Part shown: in pieces, positions 46,602-54,245 of the stretch | Position numbering within the stretch: the stretch's first letter is position 1 | How the letters are laid out: each line of letters opens with the position of its first letter | Assembly (NCBI GenBank): GCA_020853885.1 | Contig: JADYXZ010000014.1 | Span: 186,001-250,000, forward strand | Reading direction: 5' to 3' | DNA length: 64,000 nt | Source: Bradyrhizobiaceae bacterium | Lineage (GTDB): Bacteria > Pseudomonadota > Alphaproteobacteria > Rhizobiales > Xanthobacteraceae | Translations under genes and position numbers: made by a program | The notes under the pieces: generated by a model | Database searches by the model: none | Told to the model about the DNA's origin: nothing | What the model saw: only the letters and a program-made list of their open reading frames with translations

Positions 46602-46968
46602 ACGCGGGCCGCGCCCGGAACACCCAGCAGCGACCCTTCCTTCACTCTTCATCAGATATTCACGCAGGCACGGGACAAATCGTTGCTGTGTGCCGGATGA
46701 AATTGACGCAATGAGAAAAACCCTTTTCCCGTCATCACCGGGCCGGCGCGACCGGCGAGCGGGACGCGAGCCGTCAGCGCGCCGAGACCCGGTGATCCAT
46801 GTCTTTGCAGGAAGCAGGAAGGGGTATGGATGGCCGGGTCTCGCTGCGGCAACCGCTCGCATTCGCTCGCGGGCCGCAGCGGCCCGGCCATGACGATGGG
46901 ATATGGGGACAAGCGGCGTGCGGCGCGTTAGATAGGCGCCTGCAGGGGACCTTCCGCCGGGAGACAGC
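46602..46968. other. Intergenic region between DUF1036 and pyk
   Basis: 367 bp with no supported gene. It holds a composite palindromic repeat (46731-46898) and, by position, the pyk promoter. The rest shows nothing I can name. Confidence 0.6.
46731..46898. repeat. Composite palindromic repeat, GTCATCACCGGG type
   Basis: GTCATCACCGGG (46731) pairs with GACCCGGTGATCC at about 46786-46798. A second structure has GGATGGCCGGGTC on the left and GGCCCGGCCATGACG on the right (about 46828-46898). The end motifs differ from the CATCCTGAGG and GTCGTCCCGG families, so it is a third class. Confidence 0.7.
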
Positions 46969-48405
46969 ATGAGACGGCAGCGCCGCACGAAGATCGTCGC
47001 CACGCTCGGCCCGGCTTCTGCCGACGAAGCGACGATCGAGCGCCTGTTCGTAGCCGGCGCGGACGTGTTCCGCATCAACATGAGCCACACGCCGCACGAC
47101 GCCATGCGCAACTACGTGCGCATGATCCGTGCGGTCGAGCAGAGGCACAGCCGTCCGATCGGCATCCTCGTCGATCTGCAAGGACCGAAGCTGCGCCTCG
47201 ACACCTTTGCCGGCGGCAGCGCTGAGATCGCCGAAGGCGCGACCTTCGTGCTCGACTCCGACAGGAAGCCCGGCGACGCGAGCCGCGTGCACCTGCCGCA
47301 TCCCGAAGTGCTGGCCGCGCTCGAGCCCGGCCACCGGCTCCTGATCGACGACGGCAAGGTGCGCCTCGTCGTCACCGAGGCCGGCAAGACGCGCGCGATC
47401 ACGCGCGTCGAAGTCGGCGGCCGCGTGTCCGACCGCAAGGGCGTGAGCCTGCCCGATACGACCGTGGCGCTCGCCGCGCTCACCCCGAAGGACCGCTCCG
47501 ATCTCGAGGCCGCGCTCGACACCGGCATCGACTGGATCGCGCTCTCCTTCATCCAGCGCCCCGAGGACGTGGCCGAGGCGAAGAAGATCACCCGCGGCCG
47601 CGCCGCCGTCATGGCCAAGATCGAGAAGCCGCAGGCGGTGACCCGGCTCGCCGAACTCGTCGAGCAGGCCGACGCGCTCATGGTCGCCCGCGGCGACCTC
47701 GGCGTGGAGATGCCGCTCGAGCAGGTGCCCGGCATCCAGAAGGAGATCACCCACGTCGCCCGCCATGCCGGCCGCCCGGTAGTGATCGCGACGCAGATGC
47801 TGGAATCGATGATCACCTCGCCGGTGCCGACGCGCGCCGAGGTGTCGGACGTCGCCACCGCGATCTATGACGGCGCCGACGCCGTGATGCTGTCCGCCGA
47901 ATCCGCGGCGGGCAAGTATCCGGTCGAGGCCGTGCAGACCATGAACCGCATCGCCGAAGCGGTCGAAGCCGACCCGGCCTATCACGCGGCGATCCAGAGC
48001 CACCGCGAGGCGCCGGAGCCGACCGGCGCCGACGCCATTGCCGCCGCCGCGCGGCAGATCGCCGAGACGCTCGATCTTCCGGCCATCGTCTGCCTCACGA
48101 GCTCCGGCTCGACCGGCATCCGCGTCGCCCGCGAGCGGGCGCGCCCGCCGACGATTGCACTCTCGCCCAATCTGGCCACCGGCCGCCGCCTCGCGCTCGT
48201 GTGGGGCGTGCATTGCGTCGTCACCGAGGAAGCGGGCGACATCGACGCGCAAGTCGCCCGTGCCTGCCGCATCGCCTTCCGCGAAGGCTTCGCCCGTCCC
48301 GGCCAGCGCGTGATCGTCGTCGCCGGCGTCCCGCTTGGCACGCCCGGTGCCACCAACATGGTACGCATCGCGTTCGTCGGCGCGGACGACGCGGGGGTGG
48401 ATTGA
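46969..48405 (+). CDS. pyk: Pyruvate kinase
   Basis: 478 residues. TKIVATLGPAS at the N-terminus, the barrel motif MAKIEKPQA, the metal site VARGDLGVEMP and TQMLESM are all present, with a C-terminal regulatory domain. It converts phosphoenolpyruvate and ADP to pyruvate and ATP. With the glycerate kinase upstream it links glycerate use to pyruvate. Confidence 0.97.
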   Translation: MRRQRRTKIVATLGPASADEATIERLFVAGADVFRINMSHTPHDAMRNYVRMIRAVEQRHSRPIGILVDLQGPKLRLDTFAGGSAEIAEGATFVLDSDRKPGDASRVHLPHPEVLAALEPGHRLLIDDGKVRLVVTEAGKTRAITRVEVGGRVSDRKGVSLPDTTVALAALTPKDRSDLEAALDTGIDWIALSFIQRPEDVAEAKKITRGRAAVMAKIEKPQAVTRLAELVEQADALMVARGDLGVEMPLEQVPGIQKEITHVARHAGRPVVIATQMLESMITSPVPTRAEVSDVATAIYDGADAVMLSAESAAGKYPVEAVQTMNRIAEAVEADPAYHAAIQSHREAPEPTGADAIAAAARQIAETLDLPAIVCLTSSGSTGIRVARERARPPTIALSPNLATGRRLALVWGVHCVVTEEAGDIDAQVARACRIAFREGFARPGQRVIVVAGVPLGTPGATNMVRIAFVGADDAGVD

Positions 48406-48427
48406 GTGCGCCGGTCGCGGTTCCCCA

Positions 48428-48844
48428 ATGACAAACGCCCTCAAGGCCGGTGCCGCCTATTTCGCCGCCGTCTTCGCGGCGGGCTTCGTGCTCGGCACGC
48501 TGCGCGTGCTCTTCCTCGCGCCGCGCCTCGGCGAGACCGCCGCCGTGCTCGCCGAACTGCCGGTGATCGTGCTGGTGTCCTGGGTGGTGTGCGGCCGGCT
48601 GGTCAGCCGGTTTGCCGTCGCAGCTGCAGCTGGTCCCCGGCTCACGATGGGCGCCGCCGCCTTCATCCTGCTGATGGCCGCGGAGCTTGCGCTCTCGATC
48701 CTTGGCTTCGGCCGGTCCGCTGCCGAACATTGGCAACATTACCGGACGCTTGCCGGCGCGCTCGGCCTCGGCGGCCAGATCGTCTTTGCGGCTTTTCCGT
48801 TCGTGCAGACGAAACTGTCGCGGCGCGATCAGCGGCGAAGTTAA
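48428..48844 (+). CDS. Unrecognised small integral membrane protein
   Basis: 138 residues with four hydrophobic segments (about 5-27, 37-58, 70-92 and 107-127) and a basic C-terminus. I do not recognise a named family. ATG 48428 is chosen because upstream codons overlap pyk. It lies 22 bp after pyk, possibly in the same transcript, and its stop overlaps that of the convergent TPR gene. Confidence 0.75.
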   Translation: MTNALKAGAAYFAAVFAAGFVLGTLRVLFLAPRLGETAAVLAELPVIVLVSWVVCGRLVSRFAVAAAAGPRLTMGAAAFILLMAAELALSILGFGRSAAEHWQHYRTLAGALGLGGQIVFAAFPFVQTKLSRRDQRRS

Positions 48845-49464
48845 ATTTCCCGTCCCTCGACCTCGATCGTAAGCCGCTTCATGAGCTCGGGGATCTGCCT
48901 GATGTGCGGGTGCAGCGCGATCGCGCGGCGGAAGGCGTCGAGCGCGTGCTTCTTCTCGCCGATGTCGTTGAGGATCACGCCGAGCCCCGCGAACGCCGTG
49001 AAGTGACGCGGCTCGCGCGCCACCACGACGCGCAAGTCGGCAAGCGAGCGGTAGAGGTCCTTCTTCAGGTAGTGCACGGTCGCGCGCTGCGCATAGGCCT
49101 CGGTGAAGTCCGGCGCGATCTCGATCAGCGAGTCGAGCAGTTGCAGCGACAGATCGTAGTCCTTCGCGTCGATCGTCGTGCGCGCCCGCACGATCAGCAG
49201 GTCGGCGGTGTCGCTGCCCGACTGCAGCATCATCGCCTCGATGCGCGCCTCGATGGCCTGCGCGACCTGCACGCTCGGCGCCTGCTTCAGGAGCACGAAC
49301 AATTGTTCGAGCCGCTGCGCGCGCGTCGGCTGCGGCTTGGGCGCGGGCCTCGCTTCCGCGCCCCTGTCCGGCGCGGGCGCGCGGCCCTGCGCAAACGCGC
49401 CTTCTCCCGCGCCGAAGACGAGCGCGGCGGCGACGAGCGGAATCAGGAGATGGCGCGTCCGCAT
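48841..49464 (-). CDS. Exported TPR-repeat protein
   Basis: 207 residues. Signal peptide ends near GAFAQ (residue 26), followed by a short proline-rich stretch, then about three TPR units (residues 85-195): DAKDYDLSLQLLDSLIEIAPDFTEAYAQR-type helices. Probably a periplasmic adaptor; a partner cannot be named. The start at 49464 is chosen because the longer frame to 49572 is not signal-like. Confidence 0.85.
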   Translation of the reverse strand: MRTRHLLIPLVAAALVFGAGEGAFAQGRAPAPDRGAEARPAPKPQPTRAQRLEQLFVLLKQAPSVQVAQAIEARIEAMMLQSGSDTADLLIVRARTTIDAKDYDLSLQLLDSLIEIAPDFTEAYAQRATVHYLKKDLYRSLADLRVVVAREPRHFTAFAGLGVILNDIGEKKHALDAFRRAIALHPHIRQIPELMKRLTIEVEGREI

Positions 49465-49591
49465 GGGCGCAAGCTTATGCGCCCGGCGGTGCGCCGCAAG
49501 GGCAGAATTTGGGCGGAAGCGCGTGATCCCGAAAAGTGGGAACCGTTTTCGGACAACATCACGCGCACACAAAAAAGTGCGCGGGAAACGC

Positions 49592-49717
49592 TCAGCCCTG
49601 GCGGGCCTTGAAGCGGCGCTGCGTCTTGTTGATCACATAGACGCGGCCCTTGCGGCGGACCAGGCGGTTGTCGCGGTGGCGCTTGCGGATCGAGCGCAGC
49701 GAATTGCGGATTTTCAT
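49592..49717 (-). CDS. rpmJ: 50S ribosomal protein L36
   Basis: 41 residues: [17 protein letters not shown] then [14 protein letters not shown] and the end RFKARQG. It has no cysteine, so it is the zinc-independent (C-minus) form usual in alphaproteobacteria. It is part of the large ribosomal subunit. Confidence 0.95.
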   Translation of the reverse strand: MKIRNSLRSIRKRHRDNRLVRRKGRVYVINKTQRRFKARQG

Positions 49718-49800
49718 CGTACCAGTCTCTCTTTCGCGCGGTTTCTAAAGTCGCGGCACCCGCGAGTCAAACCGGCGACCAACCTATTTCGATGTGGAAT

Positions 49801-49875
49801 GGTGGGCGCGACAGGGATCGAACCTGTGACCCCTACCATGTCAAGGTAGTGCTCTTCCGCTGAGCTACGCGCCCG
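49801..49875 (-). tRNA. tRNA-Val (anticodon GAC)
   Basis: The acceptor stem GGGCGCG pairs with CGCGCCC. The D arm is GCTCAGCGGAAGAGC, the anticodon stem CTACC/GGTAG with loop TTGACAT gives GAC, and the T arm contains GGTTCGATCC. The CCA end is encoded. 75 nt in total. Confidence 0.97.
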
Positions 49876-49938
49876 TGCCGGGTCGGGGTTACATATCGGC
49901 TCCCCCCAAGGGGCGCAAGCGAGCCATTCTCGCTTATT

Positions 49939-49966
49939 GCGCCTCATCCTGAGGAGGATGAGGCGC
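49939..49966. repeat. Short palindrome of the CATCCTGAGG family
   Basis: GCGCCTCATCCT (49939-49950) pairs perfectly with AGGATGAGGCGC (49955-49966) around GAGG. It lies 4 bp before the cpdR stop. No T tract follows on either strand, so a terminator role is uncertain. Confidence 0.7.
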
Positions 49967-49970
49967 CAGA

Positions 49971-50351
49971 TCAGGCCGCCAGCATCCGGTCGACCTCGTT
50001 GACGAGGTCCTTGAGGTGGAAGGGCTTGGAGAGGACCTTGGAATCCTTCGGCGCCTGTTCCGTGGCGTTCAGCGCCACCGCGGCGAAACCCGTAATGAAC
50101 ATGACCTTGAGGTCGGGGTCGAGCTCGGTCGCCTTGCGGGCAAGCTCGATGCCGTCCATCTCCGGCATCACGATGTCGGTGAGCAGCAGCTCGAACGGCT
50201 CCTCGCGCAGCCGGTCATAGGCGGACCGGCCGTTGTCGAACGAGACCACTTCATAGCCGGCATTGGACAGCGCCCGCACCAGAAACCGGCGCATGTCGTT
50301 ATCGTCTTCGGCCAGAAGAATCTTGGGCTTCAACGCGCCCTTTTCGCTCAT
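49971..50351 (-). CDS. cpdR: CpdR response regulator
   Basis: 126 residues, a lone receiver domain with no output domain. Acidic pocket EDD (residues 15-17), phospho-acceptor D59 in LLTDIVMPEMDG, a threonine in FITGFAAVAL and the lysine in LSKPFHLKDL. CpdR, when unphosphorylated, directs CtrA and other proteins to the ClpXP protease in the alphaproteobacterial cell cycle. The start at 50351 gives the usual length. It is divergent from an N-formylglutamate amidohydrolase, an arrangement familiar in Rhizobiales. Confidence 0.93.
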   Translation of the reverse strand: MSEKGALKPKILLAEDDNDMRRFLVRALSNAGYEVVSFDNGRSAYDRLREEPFELLLTDIVMPEMDGIELARKATELDPDLKVMFITGFAAVALNATEQAPKDSKVLSKPFHLKDLVNEVDRMLAA

Positions 50352-50508
50352 TTGGGAACCCCCGCCCTGCGACCGGATCACACCATAAGCACGCCAACGG
50401 GTAAATGCCGGGTGAAAGCCGGCCCGCCTGCAAACCCGCTTCACAAATGCCTGCTTCGCCGCGCAATATGGGTTAAATTTTGGGGCATCGGGAGGCAGCG
50501 TCGCAGGC

Positions 50509-51399
50509 ATGAGCGCCCGGATCACGGACCAACTCGATCCGCCCTTTGAGGTGGTGGAGCCGGCTGCGCTTTCCGGGCCCGTCGTCTGCAACTCGCCGCA
50601 CAGCGGCCGCGCCTATCCGGCGACCTTTCTCGCCCAGAGCCGGCTCGACCTCGAAACGCTGCGGCGCTCGGAGGATACCTTCGTCGACGAGCTGTTCGCC
50701 GACGCCGTGAAGTTTGGCGTGCCGGTCATGCGGGCGCATTTCCCGCGCGCCTTCCTCGACGTCAATCGCGAGCCCTACGAGCTGGACCCGCGCATGTTCG
50801 ACGGCCGCCTGCCGCCTTTCGCCAACACGCGCTCGCTGCGCGTCGCCGGCGGACTCGGCACCATCGCCCGCGTGGTCGGCGACGCCCGCGAGATCTATCA
50901 CCGCCGCCTGCCGGTGGAGGAAGCGCTCGCGCGCATCGAGCTCTATTACAAGCCCTATCATCGCTCGCTGCGCCGACTGATCGTGAACGCGCAACGCCAG
51001 TTCGGCGTCGCCGTGCTCGTCGACTGCCACTCCATGCCGTCGAACGCGAGCGGCCGCGACGACCGCCCGCGCGCCGACATCGTGCTCGGCGACCGCTACG
51101 GCACGAGCTGCGCGGCGAGCGTCACCGACGTGATCGAGGAATGCCTGCGCGAGCTCGGCTACTCCGTCGTGCGCAACAAGCCCTATGCCGGCGGCTTCAT
51201 CACCGAGCATTACGGCGACCCGGGCGCCGGGCTGCACGCGGTGCAGATCGAGGTGAACCGTGCGCTCTACATGGACGAGCGCGAATACCGGAAGTCCACG
51301 CGCTTCGAGGCGGTGCGCAAGGATCTCAGCCGCATGATCGCGCGGCTCGCTGGATCGACCGCGCGCGGCATCGAGCCCCTGCGCGACGCCGCTGAGTAA
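50509..51399 (+). CDS. N-formylglutamate amidohydrolase family protein
   Basis: 296 residues. NSPHSGRAYP near residues 28-37, the arginine/asparagine core VNREPYELDP, VDCHSMPS (metal ligand) and TEHYGDPGAGLHAVQIEVNR define the FGase (HutG-like) family. It hydrolyses N-formylglutamate or a related N-acyl amino acid, possibly in histidine breakdown, though no hut genes lie nearby. 157 bp separates it from the divergent cpdR. Confidence 0.9.
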   Translation: MSARITDQLDPPFEVVEPAALSGPVVCNSPHSGRAYPATFLAQSRLDLETLRRSEDTFVDELFADAVKFGVPVMRAHFPRAFLDVNREPYELDPRMFDGRLPPFANTRSLRVAGGLGTIARVVGDAREIYHRRLPVEEALARIELYYKPYHRSLRRLIVNAQRQFGVAVLVDCHSMPSNASGRDDRPRADIVLGDRYGTSCAASVTDVIEECLRELGYSVVRNKPYAGGFITEHYGDPGAGLHAVQIEVNRALYMDEREYRKSTRFEAVRKDLSRMIARLAGSTARGIEPLRDAAE

Positions 51400-51437
51400 G
51401 GCGTTTACACGCTCGACCGGGATGACGAACGCGGCTG

Positions 51438-51540
51438 AAAAGAAAGAGGCCGCTTCGATTGCTCGAAGCGGCCCAAGTCTAGGGAGGAAACGCCCAAGGA
51501 GGGCGGCGAATAACGCGACGCCAATCGCGTTATCGCGCTG
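51438..51540 (-). ncRNA. Candidate small RNA with CU-rich (anti-Shine-Dalgarno) loop
   Basis: On the minus strand a TATAAG box (51547-51552) precedes a roughly 100-nt structured region. It contains the hairpin CGCCC-TCCTT-GGGCG (51491-51505), an unpaired TTTCCTCCCTAG, and a perfect 11-bp terminator stem GGCCGCTTCGA (51448-51473) followed by a T-rich run (51438-51447). No open frame is seen. Exposed CCUCC motifs resemble anti-SD loops of alphaproteobacterial sRNAs such as the alpha-r14 type. The 5' end is estimated. Confidence 0.65.
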
Positions 51541-51664
51541 CACTAACTTATAGTGCGACGCAAGAAGTGCAAGTAATTGGCCATGTTTTGGAACCTTTGC
51601 TCCCATGCAAAAACTGCATGGCGTGCGCCAAGCGCCCAGCCGCGCGGTCGGCAACGTTGCCTGT

Positions 51665-52924
51665 TCAGCGGGCAGGCTCGCGGGAAGCCAAGTAAATCAA
51701 GGTGCAGACGCCGAGCACGCCCGCCAGCACCGCGAACGCCGCCCGATACGCTTCGATCGGATAAACGCCGCCCGGCGCGTCGAATAGCCCCATCACCGTG
51801 CCGGTCGCCGCCTGCATCACGAACACGCCGCCCATCGTGCCGAGATTCATCAGCGTCAGACCGCGGCCGACGAACGCCACCGGAAACAGCGAGCGGCCGT
51901 GCGCGGTGATCACCGCCGTGCAGCTCGCGAAAAATCCGAACACGACGAACCAGACGAGCAGCATCGCCTCGCTCGGCTTGCCGACGGACGCGATCCAGAT
52001 CAGCGACACGACCGTCATGCCGGCGCCGATGGTCGCCGGAATCTTATAGCTGCGGAACAGCCGGTCGGCCGGCCCCCAGGTCGCGCTGGCGATGAGGTGC
52101 ACGATTGCCAGCACGAACAGCACGTTGCCGCGCCGGTCGAGATCATAGCCATAGACGTGCGCGAGGTAGGGCCCGGCCCAGAGCCCGAACACCGTGAGAA
52201 ACGTGGAGTAGCCGGCGAACTGCATCGCGAACACCGCCACGAACGACGGCACCCGCACGACCTCGGCGAGGCCGGAGAAACTCTCGCGCAGGCTCTCGCC
52301 GGACTTCGGCCGCTCGCGTCCGGGCGGATCGTCGCGCGTGACGAGCCAGACGAACAGCCCGATGAGCGCTGCGATCGCCGCAACGGCGAGGAAACTCATG
52401 CGCCAGCCGATCGCGCCGGTCGAATAGGCGAGCGGCGCCGTCGCGCCGATCACGCCGAGCCCGGAGACGCCGAGCTGGATCCCGACCAGCGTCGAGAAAC
52501 GCTCCGGCGGAAACCAACGGCTGTAGATCGCCAGCGGCCCCATGAAGAAGCTCGCGCAGCCGATGCCGGTCAGCGTGCGCGCGAACACCAGGAACTCGGG
52601 CGATTGCGCGACAGCAAACAGGATCACGCCGAGCACGGCGATGCCCATGGAGACCGACATGGTCAGCCGCGGTCCCCAGCGGTCGATGGCGACGCCGAGC
52701 GGCACCTGTGCGCCGGCAAACCCGAGGAAGAAGGCGCTGGAAAGCAGCCCGATCCCCGTCGCCCCGAGCCCGAGATCGCGGGCGAGGTCGGGCGCGATCA
52801 CGCCGACCGAGCTGCGCAGGAACTGGCTGACGACGTGAATGAAGCACATCGCGCCGACCAGCAGCACGAGCGTGCCGACGCCGGCGTCCGTTCCACCGGG
52901 CGTTGAAGCCTTCGGGCTGCGCAT
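51665..52924 (-). CDS. MFS transporter
   Basis: 419 residues with twelve predicted membrane segments. The loop-2 motif GVAIDRWGPRL is the classical MFS signature. It resembles the oxalate/sugar-phosphate (ACS-like) group in pattern. The start at 52924 (MRSPKASTPGG) has AAGGAGAAT upstream. The substrate is unknown and the gene stands alone. Confidence 0.87.
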   Translation of the reverse strand: MRSPKASTPGGTDAGVGTLVLLVGAMCFIHVVSQFLRSSVGVIAPDLARDLGLGATGIGLLSSAFFLGFAGAQVPLGVAIDRWGPRLTMSVSMGIAVLGVILFAVAQSPEFLVFARTLTGIGCASFFMGPLAIYSRWFPPERFSTLVGIQLGVSGLGVIGATAPLAYSTGAIGWRMSFLAVAAIAALIGLFVWLVTRDDPPGRERPKSGESLRESFSGLAEVVRVPSFVAVFAMQFAGYSTFLTVFGLWAGPYLAHVYGYDLDRRGNVLFVLAIVHLIASATWGPADRLFRSYKIPATIGAGMTVVSLIWIASVGKPSEAMLLVWFVVFGFFASCTAVITAHGRSLFPVAFVGRGLTLMNLGTMGGVFVMQAATGTVMGLFDAPGGVYPIEAYRAAFAVLAGVLGVCTLIYLASREPAR

Positions 52925-53088
52925 GATTCTCCTTGGGTGCGCTTTTCTTTTTCTTGGGTCACGCTTGCCACGGCGGCCGGATGGAGGCAACGCGGGACGC
53001 CGCGCCGCTGCCTTGCTACAAGAACATGGCGTCGCCCGGTTGTTTCTTCTTCCGGCCCGCCATAATCCGCTCTATGACGGGCTGCCTG

Positions 53089-53163
53089 CTAGTGTCCCGA
53101 ATCCGAAGTTCGCACGATTTCTCAGCAGGCACTTTGCGAACTTCGGGTCCAAAGGGACACTAG
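53089..53163. repeat. CTAG-bounded palindrome, copy A
   Basis: 75 bp from CTAGTGTCCC to GGGACACTAG. Inner arms GAAGTTCGCA and TGCGAACTTC pair. Nearly the same element lies at 55282-55356. Confidence 0.85.
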
Positions 53164-53176
53164 AGCCTTAAGGATA

Positions 53177-53252
53177 CTAGTGTCGCTTTGGTTCGGAAGT
53201 TCGCTTCGGAGCAAGCTGAGAATTCGGGCGAACTTCCGAACCGCGACACTAG
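53177..53252. repeat. CTAG-bounded palindrome, copy B
   Basis: 76 bp from CTAGTGTCGC to GCGACACTAG. Inner arms GGTTCGGAAGTTCGC and GCGAACTTCCGAACC pair perfectly. Its final CTAG is also the first CTAG of copy C. Confidence 0.88.
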
Positions 53253-53325
53253 TGTGGTTTGGTTCAGAAATTCCCTTGACGGACTCGCGGCGAGAACAAA
53301 GGGAATTTCTGAACCACCACACTAG
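53249..53325. repeat. CTAG-bounded palindrome, copy C, supplies a Shine-Dalgarno
   Basis: 77 bp from CTAGTGTGG to CCACACTAG. Inner arms GGTTCAGAAATTCCC and GGGAATTTCTGAACC pair perfectly. Its last G begins the GGAG that lies 7 bases before the ATG of the hisN-like gene. Confidence 0.88.
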
Positions 53326-53334
53326 GAGCCGCGC

Positions 53335-54117
53335 ATGGGCCTGGTCGATTTCGCAAAGTTCGTTGACGAGCTGGCAACGCTGGCCGGCGAAGCGATCCGG
53401 CCCTTCTTTCGCACCGCGCTCGGCGTCGACAACAAGGGCGGCGCCGGCCGCTTCGATCCCGTCACCGAGGCCGACCGCGCCGCCGAGACCGCGATGCGCG
53501 CGCTGATCCGCAAGACCTTCCCCGAGCACGGCATCATCGGCGAAGAGTTCGGCACCGAGCGTCCCGATGCGCCTTATGTCTGGGTGCTCGATCCCATCGA
53601 CGGCACCAAATCCTTCATCGCCGGCATGCCGGCCTGGGGCACGCTGATCGGACTGCTGAAGGACGGCGCGCCTGTTTACGGGATGATGTCGCAGCCCTTC
53701 ATCGGCGAGCGTTTCAGCGGCGACGGCGCAAGCGCGCAATATCGCGGGCCGAGCGGCGCGCGGCGGCTCGCCGTGCGAAATTGCGGCGCGTTGCCGGACG
53801 CGCTCCTGTTCACCACAAGCCCGCTGCTCATGTCGGAGAAGGAACGCGCGCTCTTCCGCAAGGTCGAGAACGCCGTGCAGCTCTCGCGCTACGGCGGCGA
53901 CTGCTACGCTTATTGCATGGTCGCGGCCGGCTACGTCGATCTCGTCATCGAAGCCGGCTTGAAGCCGCACGATGTCCTGCCGCTGATCCCCATCATCGAA
54001 GGCGCGGGCGGGATCATCACGGACTGGCAGGGCGACTCCGCTGCCAAGGGCGGCCGCATCGTCGCCGCCGGCGACAAGCGCGTGCACGAGCAGGCGCTGA
54101 AGCTGCTTGGGCGCTAG
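53335..54117 (+). CDS. hisN: Inositol monophosphatase family / histidinol-phosphatase
   Basis: 260 residues of the FIG phosphatase superfamily. Metal-binding motifs: IGEEFG, then VLDPIDGTKSFIAG, and the C-terminal GGDCYAYCMVAAG. The sequence is of the HisN type, which dephosphorylates histidinol phosphate in actinobacteria and many alphaproteobacteria. An inositol-phosphate role cannot be excluded. The Shine-Dalgarno GGAG is at the junction with a palindromic element ending at 53325. Confidence 0.87.
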   Translation: MGLVDFAKFVDELATLAGEAIRPFFRTALGVDNKGGAGRFDPVTEADRAAETAMRALIRKTFPEHGIIGEEFGTERPDAPYVWVLDPIDGTKSFIAGMPAWGTLIGLLKDGAPVYGMMSQPFIGERFSGDGASAQYRGPSGARRLAVRNCGALPDALLFTTSPLLMSEKERALFRKVENAVQLSRYGGDCYAYCMVAAGYVDLVIEAGLKPHDVLPLIPIIEGAGGIITDWQGDSAAKGGRIVAAGDKRVHEQALKLLGR

Positions 54118-54142
54118 TACAGCTTCCGGCTTGACCAACATT

Positions 54143-54231
54143 CCGCTCATGCCCGCGAAAGCGGGCATCCAGAGCCACGAATGAAAGTCGTGCCGCTTGC
54201 TCTGGGTCCCCGCTTTCGCGGGGACGAGCGG
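54143..54231. repeat. Interspersed palindromic repeat, CCCCGCTTTCGCGGGG family
   Basis: CCGCTCATGCCCGCG at the left and GGTCCCCGCTTTCGCG plus GGGACGAGCGG at the right, with an internal AAGCGGGCATCCAGAG segment. Closely matches the copy at 42904-42992. It lies between convergent genes. Confidence 0.78.
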
Positions 54232-54245
54232 ATACTTTTCGATCG

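Larger units (their letters stand above)
52925..53334. other. Intergenic region upstream of hisN-like gene
   Basis: 410 bp with no supported gene. The right part is almost wholly made of three CTAG-bounded palindromes (53089-53325). The left part (52925-53088) holds the promoter of the divergent MFS gene. Confidence 0.65.

Noticed and set aside
49939-49966. Terminator for cpdR
   Set aside because: The stem is perfect but no T tract follows on the minus strand. It matches the interspersed repeat family better.
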